A DNA stretch of 64,000 nt from Thermobifida cellulosilytica TB100 (GTDB lineage: Bacteria > Actinomycetota > Actinomycetes > Streptosporangiales > Streptosporangiaceae). The notes beneath the pieces are model-generated. The model saw only the letters and a list, made by a program, of their open reading frames with translations. It searched no databases and was not told the origin of the DNA. A program made the translations under genes and the position numbers. Within the stretch, counting starts at the first letter, position 1; every line of letters begins with the position of its first letter. Positions 49,675 to 58,880 of the stretch are shown here, piece by piece. The stretch lies in assembly GCF_001517975.1 (NCBI RefSeq), contig NZ_KQ950181.1, positions 42,585-106,584 of the forward strand. The letters are read 5' to 3'.

Positions 49675-51355
49675 GGCGGTGCGCGGCCAGCTCCCGCACC
49701 GGGGGGCGCAGGCCGGACCGGGCCGCCGCGCGCAGGGCGGTGCGCACCACGGGGGAGTGCTCCCAGCGCACCGCCGCGGTCCGACCGTCCAGGACCAGGG
49801 TGGCCAGCGCGTTGTCGTACCAGGGGCCGCCGACCAGGCGCCAGTCCAGGGCGGGCGTGCGCACCCCGGCCAGCGTGGCCAGCGCGCGACAGCCCAGGCC
49901 GGTCACGGCCCGGCCGGCCAGCCACGTCATGCGGCGCATCGCGGGCGGCAGCCAGTTGCAGATGGGGGAGCAGACCAACTGCGCGATCACCGTGCCCGCC
50001 GCGCGGCCGCGGGCCCGCGCCCGCGCCAGATAGGAGAAGTGCACGTCCCCGCCGAGGAACAGCACGCTCGCCGGGGGCGCGCCGCGCCGACCGTCGGCGA
50101 CCTCCAGCACCGCCTCCGTCACCGCGGTGAAGGAGCGCTGGAACGCCGCCCAGTGCTCCAGGTCCAACTGGCGGCGGAGCTTCTCGCCGGGGCCGCGCAG
50201 CCGTCCGCCCCACGCTCCCGCGCACACCGCCTCGTTCCACGCCTCCAGGTAGTGGACCCCCTTGGGCAGCAGGAACGGCAGGGTGCTGGCCACCACCAGG
50301 TGGTCCACGTCCCCGGTGAGGGATTCGTCCAGCCACCGCTCGCCCACGGGGCCGAGCATGGAGCGCGCGCGGTCGTCCGCGACGTCGCGGCCGCACCGGG
50401 TGTCCACCATGAGGACCCGGCTGCCGCCGAAGGTGTGGGCGTGGCTCCACCGGTAGGAGTCGGGTTCGCGGTGCGCCTGCCACGCGAACTCGTCCAGCGC
50501 CGCCCCGCCTCCGCCGTCGCGCAGCGCCCGCCACACCGGGTCGGCCGCCCGCTGCTCCGGGGAGAGGTTGCCCGCGTGCTGGTACACCCAGTACGAGCCC
50601 AGACCGGAGGTGATGCGGGGCCGCCACCACGGGTTCTCGGCGATGTCGCTCCGCCAGGACCCCGAGGTGTTCCAGTCGTCGCGGATGTCGTGGTCGTCGA
50701 AGAGCATCAGGGTGGGCACCGTGGACAGCAGCCACCGCACGTCCGGGTCGCTCCACGACTGCCGGTACAGCTCCGCGTACTCGTCGAAGAACACGACCTC
50801 GTCGTCGGGCGGGCGGTGCTGCTCGGCGGGAGTGCCGGCGCGCCGGGCGGCCAGGTACTCGCGCATGGGCTGCTGGATCTCGTCGGCGTACACCTGGTCG
50901 CCGATGAGCAGCAGCGCGGTGGGCTCCGCGGCGGTGCCGCCGCCGCGGCGGGCCTCGGCCAGCCGCAGCGCGTAGGCGCGCAGCATGTCCGTGCCGTAGC
51001 GCGCCACCGCTGCGGGGCCGTGGTCGGTGGGGGTGCGGCAGGAGCCGAACAGCAGCCGCTGCGGGGCGGAGTGGTCCAGGGGGCGCAGCAGGCTCGGCGG
51101 GTACGGGGAGCCCTCCTCCGGCCACACGGGGACGCCGTCCACGCTCACCCGGTACTCCACGGCCCGGCCCGGGACCAGGCCGGTGAGGTCGCACAGGGCG
51201 TAGTGGTGCCCGTGGGCGGAGAACGTGTCGGCACTGGCCGTCCGGTTCCCGGCGGTGACCGTGACCGTGCCGGGACCCTCGGTCTCCACCCAGACCGTGG
51301 CCGTCGTCTCGGTCACGTGGCGCAGTATCGGGCCGAGCCGAAGTCCGTTTCCCAC
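49664..51355 (-). CDS. PhoD-like metallophosphatase
   Basis: 563 aa from GTG at 51355, with GGGAG 6 bases upstream. Residues about 10-85 form a fibronectin-like N-terminal domain. The catalytic domain has LLIGDQVYADEI, MLFDDHDIRDDWNTSG and LFLGGDVHFSYL, the metal-binding set of the PhoD family. No signal peptide is evident, so it is probably cytoplasmic, unlike secreted PhoD alkaline phosphatases. The substrate (phosphodiester) is unknown. Confidence 0.87.
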   Translation of the reverse strand: MGNGLRLGPILRHVTETTATVWVETEGPGTVTVTAGNRTASADTFSAHGHHYALCDLTGLVPGRAVEYRVSVDGVPVWPEEGSPYPPSLLRPLDHSAPQRLLFGSCRTPTDHGPAAVARYGTDMLRAYALRLAEARRGGGTAAEPTALLLIGDQVYADEIQQPMREYLAARRAGTPAEQHRPPDDEVVFFDEYAELYRQSWSDPDVRWLLSTVPTLMLFDDHDIRDDWNTSGSWRSDIAENPWWRPRITSGLGSYWVYQHAGNLSPEQRAADPVWRALRDGGGGAALDEFAWQAHREPDSYRWSHAHTFGGSRVLMVDTRCGRDVADDRARSMLGPVGERWLDESLTGDVDHLVVASTLPFLLPKGVHYLEAWNEAVCAGAWGGRLRGPGEKLRRQLDLEHWAAFQRSFTAVTEAVLEVADGRRGAPPASVLFLGGDVHFSYLARARARGRAAGTVIAQLVCSPICNWLPPAMRRMTWLAGRAVTGLGCRALATLAGVRTPALDWRLVGGPWYDNALATLVLDGRTAAVRWEHSPVVRTALRAAARSGLRPPVRELAAHRLTG

Positions 51356-51530
51356 CGTTGCTCCCGCTGTGCGTCGTCCGCGGCCGTCCCAGGCCGTTGG
51401 CGTGAGTATGGTCTCTTTCCCGCACGACCGGCCAGTCCCCGGGCAGAGTGGGCAATTTCTCGTCCGCAAGGAGCGGACAACAGGGGCCGAGGAGGTTGCA
51501 ACCGGGCCGAACATGGGTAACCGTTGCCGC

Positions 51531-51959
51531 ATGCGGACCACATTGCTCGAATTGCGCACCGGTGGAACGGAGGCTGTTGTCGACATCACTCCGCAGTGCG
51601 CCGAGTTCGTCGCGGAGACGGGCGGTGACGGACTGCTGAACGTGTTCGTCCCGCACTCCACGGCCGGAGTGGCGGTCATGGAGCTGGGGTCCCGGTCCGA
51701 CGAGGACCTCCTCGCCAGCCTGGGCGACCTGCTGCCCGCGGACGACCGGTGGCGGCACCGGCACGGATCGCGCGGCCACGGCCGCTCGCACGTCATGCCC
51801 GCGCTCATCGCCCCCTACGCCACAGTTCCCGTGGTTTCGGGAAAACTCGCCCTGGGGACGTGGCAATCTATCGCCATCGTCGACCTGAACGTCGACAATC
51901 CCGACCGCCGGGTGCGGCTGTCGTTCTTGACGAGTCCGGCTGACGGGGCAGGATGGTAG
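51531..51959 (+). CDS. YjbQ family protein (UPF0047)
   Basis: 142 aa from ATG at 51531; an ATG at 51513 is in frame and neither has a strong ribosome site. The family signature is VFVPHSTAGVAVMEL, with His in HRHGSRGHGRSHVMP and the C-terminal GTWQSIAIVDLN. Some members were named secondary thiamine-phosphate synthase for weak activity in vitro, but the true function is unclear. Confidence 0.88.
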   Translation: MRTTLLELRTGGTEAVVDITPQCAEFVAETGGDGLLNVFVPHSTAGVAVMELGSRSDEDLLASLGDLLPADDRWRHRHGSRGHGRSHVMPALIAPYATVPVVSGKLALGTWQSIAIVDLNVDNPDRRVRLSFLTSPADGAGW

Positions 51960-52106
51960 AAGCAGAGCACACCGACGAACGCGCGTTGACGAACCAGGTA
52001 CCCAACGTGTGAACTTAGCCAGCAACGGCGGGATCGCCCCGGAAACGGGACCAGTCGCGCCCGTGCCCGTGAAGGCGGGCAACATCGAAACGGAGGAGGA
52101 CTTTTC

Positions 52107-52538
52107 GTGAGCGCGACCGCGGGCCAAGCGCAGAGCGAACGCGGCTTGGCCGAACGACTCGGGTTCAAACCGGGTCAGGTGGTGCAGGAGTTCGGATTCG
52201 ACGACGACGTGGACGAACAGCTCCGCCGGTCGATCGCCGAAGCGACCGGTAGCGAGCTGGTGGATGAGGACTACCCCGACGTCGTTGACGCGGCACTGCT
52301 GTGGTGGCGCGCCGACGAGGAGGACGACCTCACCGACGTGCTCGTGGACGTGTCCGCCACGATCGAGGGCGGCGGCAGCATCCTGGTGCTGACTCCCAAG
52401 GCCGGCAGGGAGGGACACGTCTCACCCAGCGACGTCGCGGAGGCCGCGACGACCGCGGGACTGTCGCAGACCAGCGCAGTGAGCGCAGGCCCCGACTGGT
52501 CGGGGACCCGCCTCGTCCTCCCCAAAGGACACCGCTGA
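52107..52538 (+). CDS. DUF3052 family protein
   Basis: 143 aa, GTG with GAGGAGGA upstream. Typical LGFKPGQVVQEFGFDDDVDE start and the DEEDDLTDVLVDVSATIEGG segment (pieces: DLTDVLVDVSATI). DUF3052 is nearly confined to actinobacteria and has no assigned function. It lies 107 bp upstream of the peroxiredoxin gene, a neighbourhood seen in other actinobacteria. Confidence 0.9.
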   Translation: MSATAGQAQSERGLAERLGFKPGQVVQEFGFDDDVDEQLRRSIAEATGSELVDEDYPDVVDAALLWWRADEEDDLTDVLVDVSATIEGGGSILVLTPKAGREGHVSPSDVAEAATTAGLSQTSAVSAGPDWSGTRLVLPKGHR

Positions 52539-52645
52539 CGATCCCGCGCTCCTCCCCGTCGCGCCGCGGACGTCGCAGCCCGACGCGGGTCGCGTGCCGC
52601 CCTGTCGCCGGGGCGGCACGCGACCGGAACAGGAATTGAGGACCC

Positions 52646-53107
52646 ATGCCGATCGAAGTGGGCCGCCCGGCCCCCGACTTCGAGCTCGCCGACCAGCACG
52701 GCCAGACCGTGCGGCTGTCGGACTTCCGGGGACGCAAGAGGGTGATGGCGGTGTTCTACCCGCTCGCCTTCTCCGGTATCTGTAGCGGTGAGCTGCGGCA
52801 GCTCCGCGATCACGCGGACGAGTTCGCCGAACGCAACATCCAACTGCTCGGTATCTCGGTGGACTCCATGTTCGCCCAGCGCGTCTGGGCCGACCAGGAG
52901 GGCGTGGACTTCCCGCTGCTGGCGGACTTCTGGCCGCACGGCGAGGTCGCGCGCGCGTACGGGGTGTTCGACGACGCCAGGGGCGTGGCGCTGCGCGGCA
53001 GCTTCCTGGTCGACACCGGGGGCGTGGTGCGCTGGAGCATCGTCAACCCGATCTCCCGGGAACGCGACCTGGACGACTACCGCAAGGCGTTCGTCGAACT
53101 CGACTGA
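52646..53107 (+). CDS. Peroxiredoxin, AhpE-like
   Basis: 153 aa. Thioredoxin-fold peroxidase that reduces hydrogen peroxide and organic hydroperoxides. The peroxidatic Cys (residue 46) is in the AFSGICSGEL motif of the AhpE class, with the preceding FYPL supplying the usual active-site surroundings. No resolving Cys is seen, so it is a 1-Cys enzyme that needs an external thiol such as mycothiol or mycoredoxin. Confidence 0.92.
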   Translation: MPIEVGRPAPDFELADQHGQTVRLSDFRGRKRVMAVFYPLAFSGICSGELRQLRDHADEFAERNIQLLGISVDSMFAQRVWADQEGVDFPLLADFWPHGEVARAYGVFDDARGVALRGSFLVDTGGVVRWSIVNPISRERDLDDYRKAFVELD

Positions 53108-53129
53108 GGAACCACCCGAAGGAGACCCC

Positions 53130-53462
53130 ATGCCCTGCTACCTGTGCGGGGCGCGTTCCGGAGACCCCTCCTGCGGCGCAGAGCCGTGGGAGCGCGGGGT
53201 GCGCCGGGAACGCCAGGTGCTGATCTGCCCGGACTGCCTGGCCAGCCGGGACTGGAAGGCGGACCTGGATCGCTGCGGACGCTGCCGTTCCACCTTCCTC
53301 ATCTCCCGGCTGGGAGAGATCGAGTGCCACGGCTGCGGAGAGGTCCGTCCGCAGCTCGCTCCGGCCGAGCCGACCCCGGTGGACGCGGCCCTCACCAACG
53401 AGGTGGAGCAGGCGCTGTCCCGGGTCCTGAGCGGCCTGGTCCCCCAACGCGGGCGACGTTGA
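53130..53462 (+). CDS. Zinc-ribbon protein of unknown function
   Basis: 110 aa from ATG at 53130, with AAGGAG upstream. Four Cys pairs are visible: CYLC at the start, CPDC, CGRC and CHGC, so two zinc-ribbon knuckles are likely. The last 40 residues are helical. It lies 22 bp after the peroxiredoxin and is likely co-transcribed. Function unknown. Confidence 0.8.
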   Translation: MPCYLCGARSGDPSCGAEPWERGVRRERQVLICPDCLASRDWKADLDRCGRCRSTFLISRLGEIECHGCGEVRPQLAPAEPTPVDAALTNEVEQALSRVLSGLVPQRGRR

Positions 53463-53526
53463 CCCGCCCGAACCGGTACTATCTCCCTGCGGGACGACCC
53501 GACCCGGTCGGGTCGCCCACGTGTGC

Positions 53527-53600
53527 GGGCGTGTAGCTCAGTTGGTCAGAGCACCCGCCTTACAAGCGGGCGGTCGGAGGTTCGAGTCCTCTCGCGCCCA
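53527..53600 (+). tRNA. tRNA-Val (anticodon UAC)
   Basis: 74 nt, folded by eye. Acceptor stem GGGCGTG/CGCGCCC with discriminator A. The anticodon loop CTTACAA gives UAC, which reads GUA. The T-arm GGAGG-TTCGAGT-CCTCT is normal. No CCA is encoded. Its 3' half from 53557 is part of the element attachment site, so this half came from the element and restores the tRNA. Confidence 0.96.
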
Positions 53601-53603
53601 CCC
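53557..53603. repeat. attL: left attachment site, 47 bp
   Basis: Identical to 63638-63684. It starts within the anticodon stem (GCCTTACAAGC) and runs 3 bp past the tRNA end. Preceding and following bases differ between copies (C versus T at both sides). Confidence 0.95.
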
Positions 53604-53617
53604 CCGACAAGCAGTGC

Positions 53618-53653
53618 AAACGCCCGGGGCCGACTACGGCCTCGGGCGTTTTT
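53618..53653 (+). terminator. Element-borne terminator for tRNA-Val
   Basis: AACGCCCG/CGGGCGTT stem with inner CCG/CGG pairs and a T5 tract, just after the tRNA. It came with the element and replaces the chromosomal terminator now at 63699. Confidence 0.8.
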
Positions 53654-53664
53654 CCGCACCGGTC

Positions 53665-53684
53665 GACAGCAACGTGACAGCAAC
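53665..53684. repeat. Possible integrase arm sites, left end
   Basis: GACAGCAAC twice, at 53665-53673 and 53676-53684, between attL and the int stop. The same nonamer occurs twice near the right end (63535 and 63547). Confidence 0.55.
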
Positions 53685-53688
53685 CGCC

Positions 53689-54930
53689 TCAGCCGAGCGC
53701 GTCGCCGAGCCTGCCCAGCGCCCGCCGTTTGTCGTCGAGGGAGGTGCGCGCGTAGATCGTCATGGTCACTCCGATGTCGCTGTGCCCGACGATCTCGCGG
53801 ACCACCTGGGGAGGCACGTCGAGGTTGAGCAGCAGCGTCACGCAGGTGTGCCGAAGGTCATGGAAGCGCATCCCGTCGAGGCCCGCCGCCGACCGCAGCG
53901 GATGCCAACTGCGCCGCAGGTTGGTCGGTTCCAACGGAGTGCCCCGCCGTGAGGGGAACACAAGACCGTGGTCCTGCCAGTTCGCCCCCGCCGCAGAGCG
54001 TTCGGCGAGCTGGCGTTCCCGGTGCTCCCGTAGCGCAGTTATGCACAGGTCAGGCAGGGGGACCGTCCGCGCCGAGCCCTCGGTCTTGGGCGGCACCAGG
54101 AGAAGCCGACCGTCGACCCGTTGCAGGGTGTGGACCACCTCCAGACGTCCCGCCACCAGGTCCACGTCTTGCCAGCGCAGTCCGAGTAGTTCCCCGCGCC
54201 GCAGTCCCAGGCAGAGCGCCAGGACGTAAAGCGCGTGAAACCGGTCGTCCCTGGAGACTTTCAACAGCCGCTTGGCCTGGGCCAGGTCGAGCCCGCGGTT
54301 TACCGTGTAGCGCGGTGCGGAAACCCGCACCAGAGAAGCCACGTTGCGGGGGATGACCTCTTCCCGGACCGCCGTCTGAAGAGCGTTGCGCAGTACGGCA
54401 TGGATGAACTGCACCATGCGTGCCGACAACCGGGTCCCGCAGCATTCCGGGGAAGTCTTGGCGCAGCAGCGGGGAAATTCCCGTGCGGCATCGGTGCCGT
54501 TGCGGCAGCACTGGCACTGTTGCCGAATATTCGTGATGAAGGTCCGCACGTCGCGAGCGGTCAGCTTGTCCAGCCGCTTCCATCCCAGAGCGGGAACGAG
54601 GTGGCGACGTATGACGCTTTCGTAGCCCTGAACGGTCTTGGGCCGCCGCTCGACCCGCACGACGTGTTCCAACCAGTAGTCCAGGTAATCCCCGACCGTC
54701 CAGTTCTCCGAAGCCACCGGGATACCCCGGTCGGAGTCGGCGAGCAGCTTGTGCAGCTTGGTCCGGGCGTCTTCGTAGTCGCGCCCGTAGCCCTGGACGC
54801 GCTTGTAAATGCCGTCCGTGGTCAGAACGTAGGCCGCGAAGGCGTAGCGTCCGTCCTTGCGCTTCCAGATGCTCCCGTCCCCGTTGGCCCGTTTGCGCCC
54901 TTTGCGGTTCCGCCGATTGTTGACCGCCAT
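53689..54930 (-). CDS. int: Tyrosine recombinase, element integrase
   Basis: 413 aa from ATG at 54930, which overlaps the xis stop (TGATG). N-terminal SAM-like core-binding domain about residues 75-200, including TVGDYLDYWLEHVV. The catalytic domain carries GLRRGELLGLRW (Arg I), FHDLRHTCVTL (His-x2-Arg) and VGHSDIGVTMTIYAR (His, Tyr). It catalyses recombination between attP and the tRNA-Val gene. A CQCC...CCAKTSPECC cluster near residue 145 is odd and may bind zinc. Confidence 0.94.
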   Translation of the reverse strand: MAVNNRRNRKGRKRANGDGSIWKRKDGRYAFAAYVLTTDGIYKRVQGYGRDYEDARTKLHKLLADSDRGIPVASENWTVGDYLDYWLEHVVRVERRPKTVQGYESVIRRHLVPALGWKRLDKLTARDVRTFITNIRQQCQCCRNGTDAAREFPRCCAKTSPECCGTRLSARMVQFIHAVLRNALQTAVREEVIPRNVASLVRVSAPRYTVNRGLDLAQAKRLLKVSRDDRFHALYVLALCLGLRRGELLGLRWQDVDLVAGRLEVVHTLQRVDGRLLLVPPKTEGSARTVPLPDLCITALREHRERQLAERSAAGANWQDHGLVFPSRRGTPLEPTNLRRSWHPLRSAAGLDGMRFHDLRHTCVTLLLNLDVPPQVVREIVGHSDIGVTMTIYARTSLDDKRRALGRLGDALG

Positions 54931-55106
54931 CAGGCCGCGCCCTCCAGACCTTTCAGGCACTCCACCAGAACCGAGAACGGCACGAACAGAGGCCGACCGG
55001 TCTTGACCGAGCGCAGTTGCCGAGAGCGGGCCAGGCCGCAAGGCATCCGCTGGTCGGTCTGAAGCCACTGGGCCGCCTCATCAACGGCAAGGATCAGATC
55101 AGCCAT
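54930..55106 (-). CDS. xis: Probable excisionase
   Basis: 58 aa from ATG at 55106, overlapping the rep stop and the int start by TGATG at both sides. The small basic HTH-like protein starts ADLILAVDEAAQWLQ, followed by RQLRSVKTGRPLFVP, which fits Xis proteins of pSAM2-like elements. It would direct Int towards excision. Similarity is read by eye; the position between rep and int is the strongest argument. Confidence 0.75.
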   Translation of the reverse strand: MADLILAVDEAAQWLQTDQRMPCGLARSRQLRSVKTGRPLFVPFSVLVECLKGLEGAA

Positions 55107-56806
55107 CACGCTGCCTTTCCAGTTGCCGAAAGGGTGGCCTGTCGTTGAGCGGCTTGCGCCGCGTGGAGGGCGGCGCGGCGTTTGAGTGCTTCGCCGACGG
55201 CCCGCAGGAGGCGGTGTTCGCGGGGTGGCACGTCCGGGTCGGTGGGTCGGGCCAGTTCCCAGGCGATGCGGTCGCCGTCGCCGAGGAACCGCAGCGGAAA
55301 AGCTGCGGGGTGGGTGTTCTCTCGGTCGTTGGTGGGGTTGGTGGGGTCGAGGCCAAGGGTGCGCAGGACCCAGGCCAGGCGGTCGGCCTTGTGGTCGGCC
55401 AGGGTCTTGCCGGACCACTTGCGCGAGACCAGGACGCGCCGGCCCGCGTAGCCGAGGTGTTCGCGGCGGTGGGCTTTGGAGGTGCAGAAGCCCGGCCGCA
55501 GTCCGGCTTTGGCGTCTTTGGGTTGGATGCCGTGGCGCAGCCAGTTCGCGCACCGAGGCGAGCACGGCTCGAACCGCAGGGCGTCGAGGAGCCGGTCCAC
55601 GTGCTGTTCCTGGGCCACCGTCTGGACGGTGTGGCATTCGGCGATGTCCTTGGTCAGGTACTTGGCCAGGTAGCGGACGCACCGGTCAGCGTCCGCAGAG
55701 CCCGCGAGCACGCCTTTGGCGTCGACCTGGGGGCCGAAGCGGACCACGTGCAGCGGCTGCGCGTCCGGATCAGCATCCAGGCGGTCGAGGGCTTGGTCCC
55801 AGGTGGGCAGGACTTCCCCCGTGGCCGGGTCGAGGTAGGAGCCGGTTGCTTCGTCCCAGATGGGCAGGTGGTCGCCGTCGAAGACCACCCGATCGGTCGA
55901 GGGCCACCACACCTGGTGGTAGGTCGCCGCCGCGATCTGCCGCAGCTCCGCACGCGGGATGGTGCCGCGGATCGCCATGTGCAGATGCGGAGCAAGACGC
56001 CGCTGTGGTTCCACGGTGGCGAAGTACTGCACCTCGAACCCGGCCACCCGGCGGAGGTTCTGGACGAACCGGTCCACCAGCTTGGAAAAGTGCAGGGCGT
56101 CGCGTGCGGCCCGCCGGTAGTCGTAGGAGGCCGGGTCCACCGGTGTGCCGTCGGAGCGCACCCGCCCGTAGGAGTCACAGGTCAGCGTGAGGAACAGCGA
56201 CGGCCGAAACACCCTGCCCGACTCCGGGTCGGTGAAGGCCCGGCCCACGGTGCGGCGCACCATCGGACGCTTGGGCAGGTCGGGCGCGTCTTGGCGTCGC
56301 CGGGTCGAGCGCACCCGCCGAGACCGAGCCCTAGCCGCAGAGGAGGGAGCGGGAGCGACCCGGCCGCGTAGCCCCGAGGCAGCGATCTCCTCATCCAGAT
56401 CAGCAATGGCCTGGTCCAACTCGGCCAGGACCCTCGGGTCAGCGCCGAGGGCGGCCAGCCGGTCGCGTTCAGCCGTGACCACGGCCCGCTGTTCGACCCA
56501 GGCCCGCTGCACCGTGGTCGGTTCGTTGGGGGTGATGACGGGTTCTTCGGTCAGGTGCCAGCCTTCTTCGCACTGAGTGCGGCGCAGGGACCGCTTGCGG
56601 CGCGCACACGCCGGGCAGCGAGACTCCAGTGTTGCCCCGCACGGCACGTCGACGACCTCGCTGGCCCCGGTGACGGTGTCGATACGCCGCAGGGCCACCG
56701 GGCGGATGCACACCCCGTGGTCGGCGGCGACCTGTTCGGCCACCACCCGCGCCAACGGCTGGGCCAGGCGTTCAGCGCGGGTGGTCTTACCGGTCGGCGT
56801 GGGCAT
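55106..56806 (-). CDS. repSA: Replication initiator, RepSA family
   Basis: 566 aa. Rolling-circle-type initiator of AICEs. The HUH-like metal motif is LAPHLHMAIRG near residue 265. The N-terminus has CPACARRKRSLRRTQC, a zinc-knuckle-like cluster. DADRCVRYLAKYLTKDI near residue 365 is typical of RepSA, where a Tyr acts as nucleophile. Abuts traSA (stop and start are adjacent) and overlaps xis. Origin nicking sites were not identified. Confidence 0.88.
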   Translation of the reverse strand: MPTPTGKTTRAERLAQPLARVVAEQVAADHGVCIRPVALRRIDTVTGASEVVDVPCGATLESRCPACARRKRSLRRTQCEEGWHLTEEPVITPNEPTTVQRAWVEQRAVVTAERDRLAALGADPRVLAELDQAIADLDEEIAASGLRGRVAPAPSSAARARSRRVRSTRRRQDAPDLPKRPMVRRTVGRAFTDPESGRVFRPSLFLTLTCDSYGRVRSDGTPVDPASYDYRRAARDALHFSKLVDRFVQNLRRVAGFEVQYFATVEPQRRLAPHLHMAIRGTIPRAELRQIAAATYHQVWWPSTDRVVFDGDHLPIWDEATGSYLDPATGEVLPTWDQALDRLDADPDAQPLHVVRFGPQVDAKGVLAGSADADRCVRYLAKYLTKDIAECHTVQTVAQEQHVDRLLDALRFEPCSPRCANWLRHGIQPKDAKAGLRPGFCTSKAHRREHLGYAGRRVLVSRKWSGKTLADHKADRLAWVLRTLGLDPTNPTNDRENTHPAAFPLRFLGDGDRIAWELARPTDPDVPPREHRLLRAVGEALKRRAALHAAQAAQRQATLSATGKAA

Positions 56807-58246
56807 CTACGCGGCCTCTCCCACCACGTGGAGTTCCACTGTCGCGGCCGAGGTGTGGTCGGCAGTCATGGCGTCAATGTCGGCATCGGACACATACGCC
56901 GCCCGCACCCGTACCGGCATGGGCGAGCCCTCCAGCCGGACGAACGCCACCCCGGGAAGGGCCGGATCGATCAGGTGCGCATTGGCGCCGCGGTCGCGTG
57001 CGCCTTCGCCGAGCACCATGTCGACCTGGGCGGCCTCATCCAGGCGCAGGGCGATCTTGTCGGGAAACAGGTTGCGCAGGTTCATGACCTCCTTGCGCGG
57101 ATCCTGTAACGCGGCCAGGACGCAGAACCCCACCGAACGCCCCTGGGATGTGAGCGTGGCGATCGCGTTCTCCGCGCGACGCCGCACGTCCCGGTCGGGG
57201 TGGTAGGCGGTCAGGAACGCCACCTCATCCAACACCATCACCACGAACGGGTCCTCCGTGGTCGGGGTGTGGGAGCGTCGGTGTCCGGCGTAGCGTTCGG
57301 CCCGGTTCTGCATCTCGGCCACCGCGTCTTCCAGCAGGGCCACCGCCGCTTCCCCCGTGTCGGCATACCGCGCGAACAGCGAACGCCCGTAGGACAACTC
57401 CATCCGCTTGGGATCCACCGCCCACACCTGCACCGTCCCGTCCTCCAAGGCGGGAAGCATGGCGCGGACCGCCGACCACAGCACCGAGCCCTTGCCCGAG
57501 CCGGTCACCCCCACCACCAGCACATGCGTGCCGTGCAGGCGCAACCGCCACAGCGTGCCGTCCTCACGCAGGCCCACCGGCAGCGCGCCCAGATCGACCG
57601 CCTCGGGCACCTCCAGGGCGTCGATGGGGGCAGCCAAGGTGTCCAGGCGGGGAAACTCCAAGACCACGTCCCGCGGCCCGCGCACCATCACCCGGCAGGA
57701 GGGCGCGCCGAACCCGTGCGCCAACTCCACCACCCGGCTCTCGAAGTCGGCGGGAGTCGTCCCGGCGACCAGACGCACTCGCACCCGGTCGGCCCAGGCC
57801 GTGCACGTCACCTTGCGGATGCGGGGAAGGTACTGGCGCTCTTGGTAGGTCTGGGCCAGCCCGGCCACCACGAGCACCGGCTGCCAGTGCCGCGCATACA
57901 CCCACCACCGCCACGCCGCCAGCAGCCGCAGCCCCACGCAGTGCCGGAAGGAGACCGGCCAGCGCCACCACCACACCAGCAGGCCGACAACGACCAGCAC
58001 CCAGACCACCGCCACGGTGACTGTGCCGAAGACGTGCACACCCAAGACGGACAGGCCCGCCAGGGCAAAGGCCACAGGGAAACGGAACGGCAGCCCCACC
58101 ACCAGCACCAGGGCGCGGGCCAGCCAGCGGGCCACGATCAACGCCACCGGGGTGGGCAGCACCGGCGTGGCGAACCGGAACGCCTGGGCCGGAACCGGCG
58201 TGGTCACCGACACCTGCTGAGAGGCCGGCCGAGGAGACCACCACAT
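56807..58246 (-). CDS. traSA: FtsK/SpoIIIE-type DNA translocase, TraSA-like
   Basis: 479 aa from ATG at 58246; a GTG at 58318 would add 24 residues without a ribosome site. Two to four membrane segments lie in residues 30-110. The motor has Walker A VVGVTGSGKGSVLWS (Gly-Lys-Gly-Ser form) and Walker B VVMVLDEVAFLTAYHPDRD, then TSQGRSVGFCVLAALQDPRK. These hexameric pumps move double-stranded element DNA between mycelia. It alone is enough for conjugation in pSAM2. Transfer locus (clt) repeats were not found. Confidence 0.9.
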   Translation of the reverse strand: MWWSPRPASQQVSVTTPVPAQAFRFATPVLPTPVALIVARWLARALVLVVGLPFRFPVAFALAGLSVLGVHVFGTVTVAVVWVLVVVGLLVWWWRWPVSFRHCVGLRLLAAWRWWVYARHWQPVLVVAGLAQTYQERQYLPRIRKVTCTAWADRVRVRLVAGTTPADFESRVVELAHGFGAPSCRVMVRGPRDVVLEFPRLDTLAAPIDALEVPEAVDLGALPVGLREDGTLWRLRLHGTHVLVVGVTGSGKGSVLWSAVRAMLPALEDGTVQVWAVDPKRMELSYGRSLFARYADTGEAAVALLEDAVAEMQNRAERYAGHRRSHTPTTEDPFVVMVLDEVAFLTAYHPDRDVRRRAENAIATLTSQGRSVGFCVLAALQDPRKEVMNLRNLFPDKIALRLDEAAQVDMVLGEGARDRGANAHLIDPALPGVAFVRLEGSPMPVRVRAAYVSDADIDAMTADHTSAATVELHVVGEAA

Positions 58247-58456
58247 CAGCACCCACCCCCCACCAGGCAGGCCGGACGGGTGCAGGCACCCGGTGAGGAG
58301 AACGCGAAGTTCTCCCACGACACGACGGAAGACGACTGGTCAGCCATAATCAGACACACCTCTTCTGTGGTTCATCGGTTGGCAACCCGAACAGAAGCAG
58401 AAGGGCCACAGGGGCGGCCCGGTGTTGCAGCACCAAGCCGCCCCGCTCACACCAGC

Positions 58457-58852
58457 TCAGGCGTCCTTGGCCGCCCGACGCCCACCGGCGCCGGGAGCCT
58501 TGATGCCGCGGGCGCGCAGCGAGTAGGCCACCCGGGGCCGCCGCCCCGAGTCGTCCACGTAGGGCATGACCGTCATGCCCTCGAACTCCACCGGCCGGAA
58601 CGGCAGCCCCGCCACCTCATCGGGCAGGACGGGGCAGACCTCGGCCGCCACCTTGACCTTCACCGACTTGGCCCGGCCCCGCGCGTTGGGGTCGGCGTCG
58701 ATCACCTCCACCGCCCACAACGGCAACCCGGTCTCCCGGTCCACCTCCGGCCGCTTGGTCTCGAAGTTCGTCACCGCCTCCACCCCCAACGCGAACGCCC
58801 CGTGCGGAAACACCGTCCCAAACGCCACCGGCAACGCACCCTGAATCGCCAT
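58457..58852 (-). CDS. AICE-conserved small protein (possibly a Pra-like activator)
   Basis: 131 aa, ATG with AAAGG upstream. It begins MAIQGALPVAFGTVFPHGAF and has LPLWAVEVIDADPNARGRAK and the C-terminal RVAYSLRARGIKAP. Proteins like this sit upstream of tra in many Streptomyces integrative elements and are often labelled replication, integration and excision activators. That role is taken from annotation habit, not from a visible domain. Three TGTCTAGGGGG-like motifs lie directly upstream. Confidence 0.7.
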   Translation of the reverse strand: MAIQGALPVAFGTVFPHGAFALGVEAVTNFETKRPEVDRETGLPLWAVEVIDADPNARGRAKSVKVKVAAEVCPVLPDEVAGLPFRPVEFEGMTVMPYVDDSGRRPRVAYSLRARGIKAPGAGGRRAAKDA

Positions 58853-58880
58853 CTAGCAGCACCTTTCCACTCTTGTCTAT

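Noticed and set aside
53521..53952. ORFs reading through the tRNA (ALQAGGRRFESSRAHP-type peptide), also at 63614
   Set aside because: This is the well-known false translation of tRNA 3' halves.
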